DNA of 64,000 nt from Desmonostoc geniculatum HA4340-LM1 (GTDB lineage Bacteria; Cyanobacteriota; Cyanobacteriia; Cyanobacteriales; Nostocaceae), in NCBI GenBank assembly GCA_019359545.1, contig JAHHHB010000004.1, forward strand, positions 1-64,000, written 5' to 3'. This document shows, one piece after another, positions 63,917-64,000 of the stretch. The translations under genes and the position numbers were made by a program. Within the stretch, counting starts at the first letter, position 1; each line of letters opens with the position of its first letter. The notes under the pieces were generated by a model, which saw only the letters and a program-made list of their open reading frames with translations, was not told where the DNA came from and searched no databases.

Positions 63917-64000
63917 CCAAATAGAAAAAGCATTCCAAATTGGTGTTTTTGCAATAACAGCTATTTAATTGGTCTATTTAGCTCAATATTTTTTGAAAAA
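63917..64000. other. Right edge, no gene seen
   Basis: AT-rich sequence upstream of the HTH regulator, probably containing its promoter. Nothing else can be supported. Confidence 0.4.

Overview
The window comes from a filamentous, Nostoc-type cyanobacterium. The sequence signs are the very frequent octamer GCGATCGC (the HIP1 motif), intergenic gaps filled with short tandem repeats of cyanobacterial type (GAATTCAG / TCAGAATT heptamers, ATGACCA and TTTGTCA units), bilin-type GAF photoreceptor kinases, a cyAbrB regulator, several Uma2-family genes and many genes of cyanobacterial hypothetical families. No rRNA, tRNA or CRISPR array was found. It is a chromosomal region of small transcription units, many convergent or divergent, separated by dense repeat tracts.

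Layout. 0-13 kb: end of an unknown gene, a phytochrome-like histidine kinase, an ArsA/Get3-type ATPase, then a run of small hypothetical genes (nuclease-like, Uma2, DUF2358, a damaged DUF2887 gene), a phosphodiester-glycosidase lipoprotein and a DUF4912 protein. 13-19.6 kb: a signalling unit of two large hybrid kinases with an Rcp1-like response regulator between them; the first carries a DXCF-type cyanobacteriochrome GAF. 19.9-26.5 kb: SnoaL-like protein, pyrR, cbiB, an Rrf2 regulator, cyAbrB, a ClC anion transporter with CBS domains, a zinc-ribbon membrane protein. 27-36.3 kb: a GT39 glycosyltransferase, a serine recombinase with an altered active site, a 42-bp minisatellite, a VOC protein, a PAS/GAF adenylate cyclase, a long G-rich/C-rich repeat hairpin, a deoxyhypusine-synthase-family enzyme. 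36.5-49 kb: hypothetical and lipoprotein genes, a methyltransferase, a second GT39 enzyme, a MarR regulator beside the wreck of an HlyD/EmrA gene, Uma2 genes and fragments, TPR protein, acetyl-CoA synthetase and nuclease-like genes. 49-64 kb: an enzyme that reads as tyrosine phenol-lyase rather than tryptophanase, a 45-aa membrane protein, LigT-, TerB-, YciI- and phasin-like genes, queF, a GDYXXLXY/DUF2157 pair, an rRNA methyltransferase overlapping an AraC regulator, NUDIX, prolyl aminopeptidase, and a PpiC-type isomerase behind a regulator built from the DNA-binding half of an IS630-like transposase.

The most unusual signal is in the repeats. A palindromic module of about 28 bp (GTAGGGGC...GCCCCTAC) sits at the centre of at least three unrelated larger inverted-repeat elements. 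In four other places the centre of such a palindrome is split by a 166-199 bp element with ends GGTGTCAACTTAA / TTAAGTTGACACC, found in both orientations relative to its host palindrome. Two copies of one host element carry different but fully compensated bases in the hairpin arms. This nested organisation suggests small mobile elements that recognise hairpin tips. Short repeats have also reshaped genes: the apparent N-terminus of the large hybrid kinase, the C-terminus of CbiB, and in-frame inserts in the recombinase and the DUF2887 remnant.

All function calls rest on motifs and family resemblance read by eye; no database search was run.
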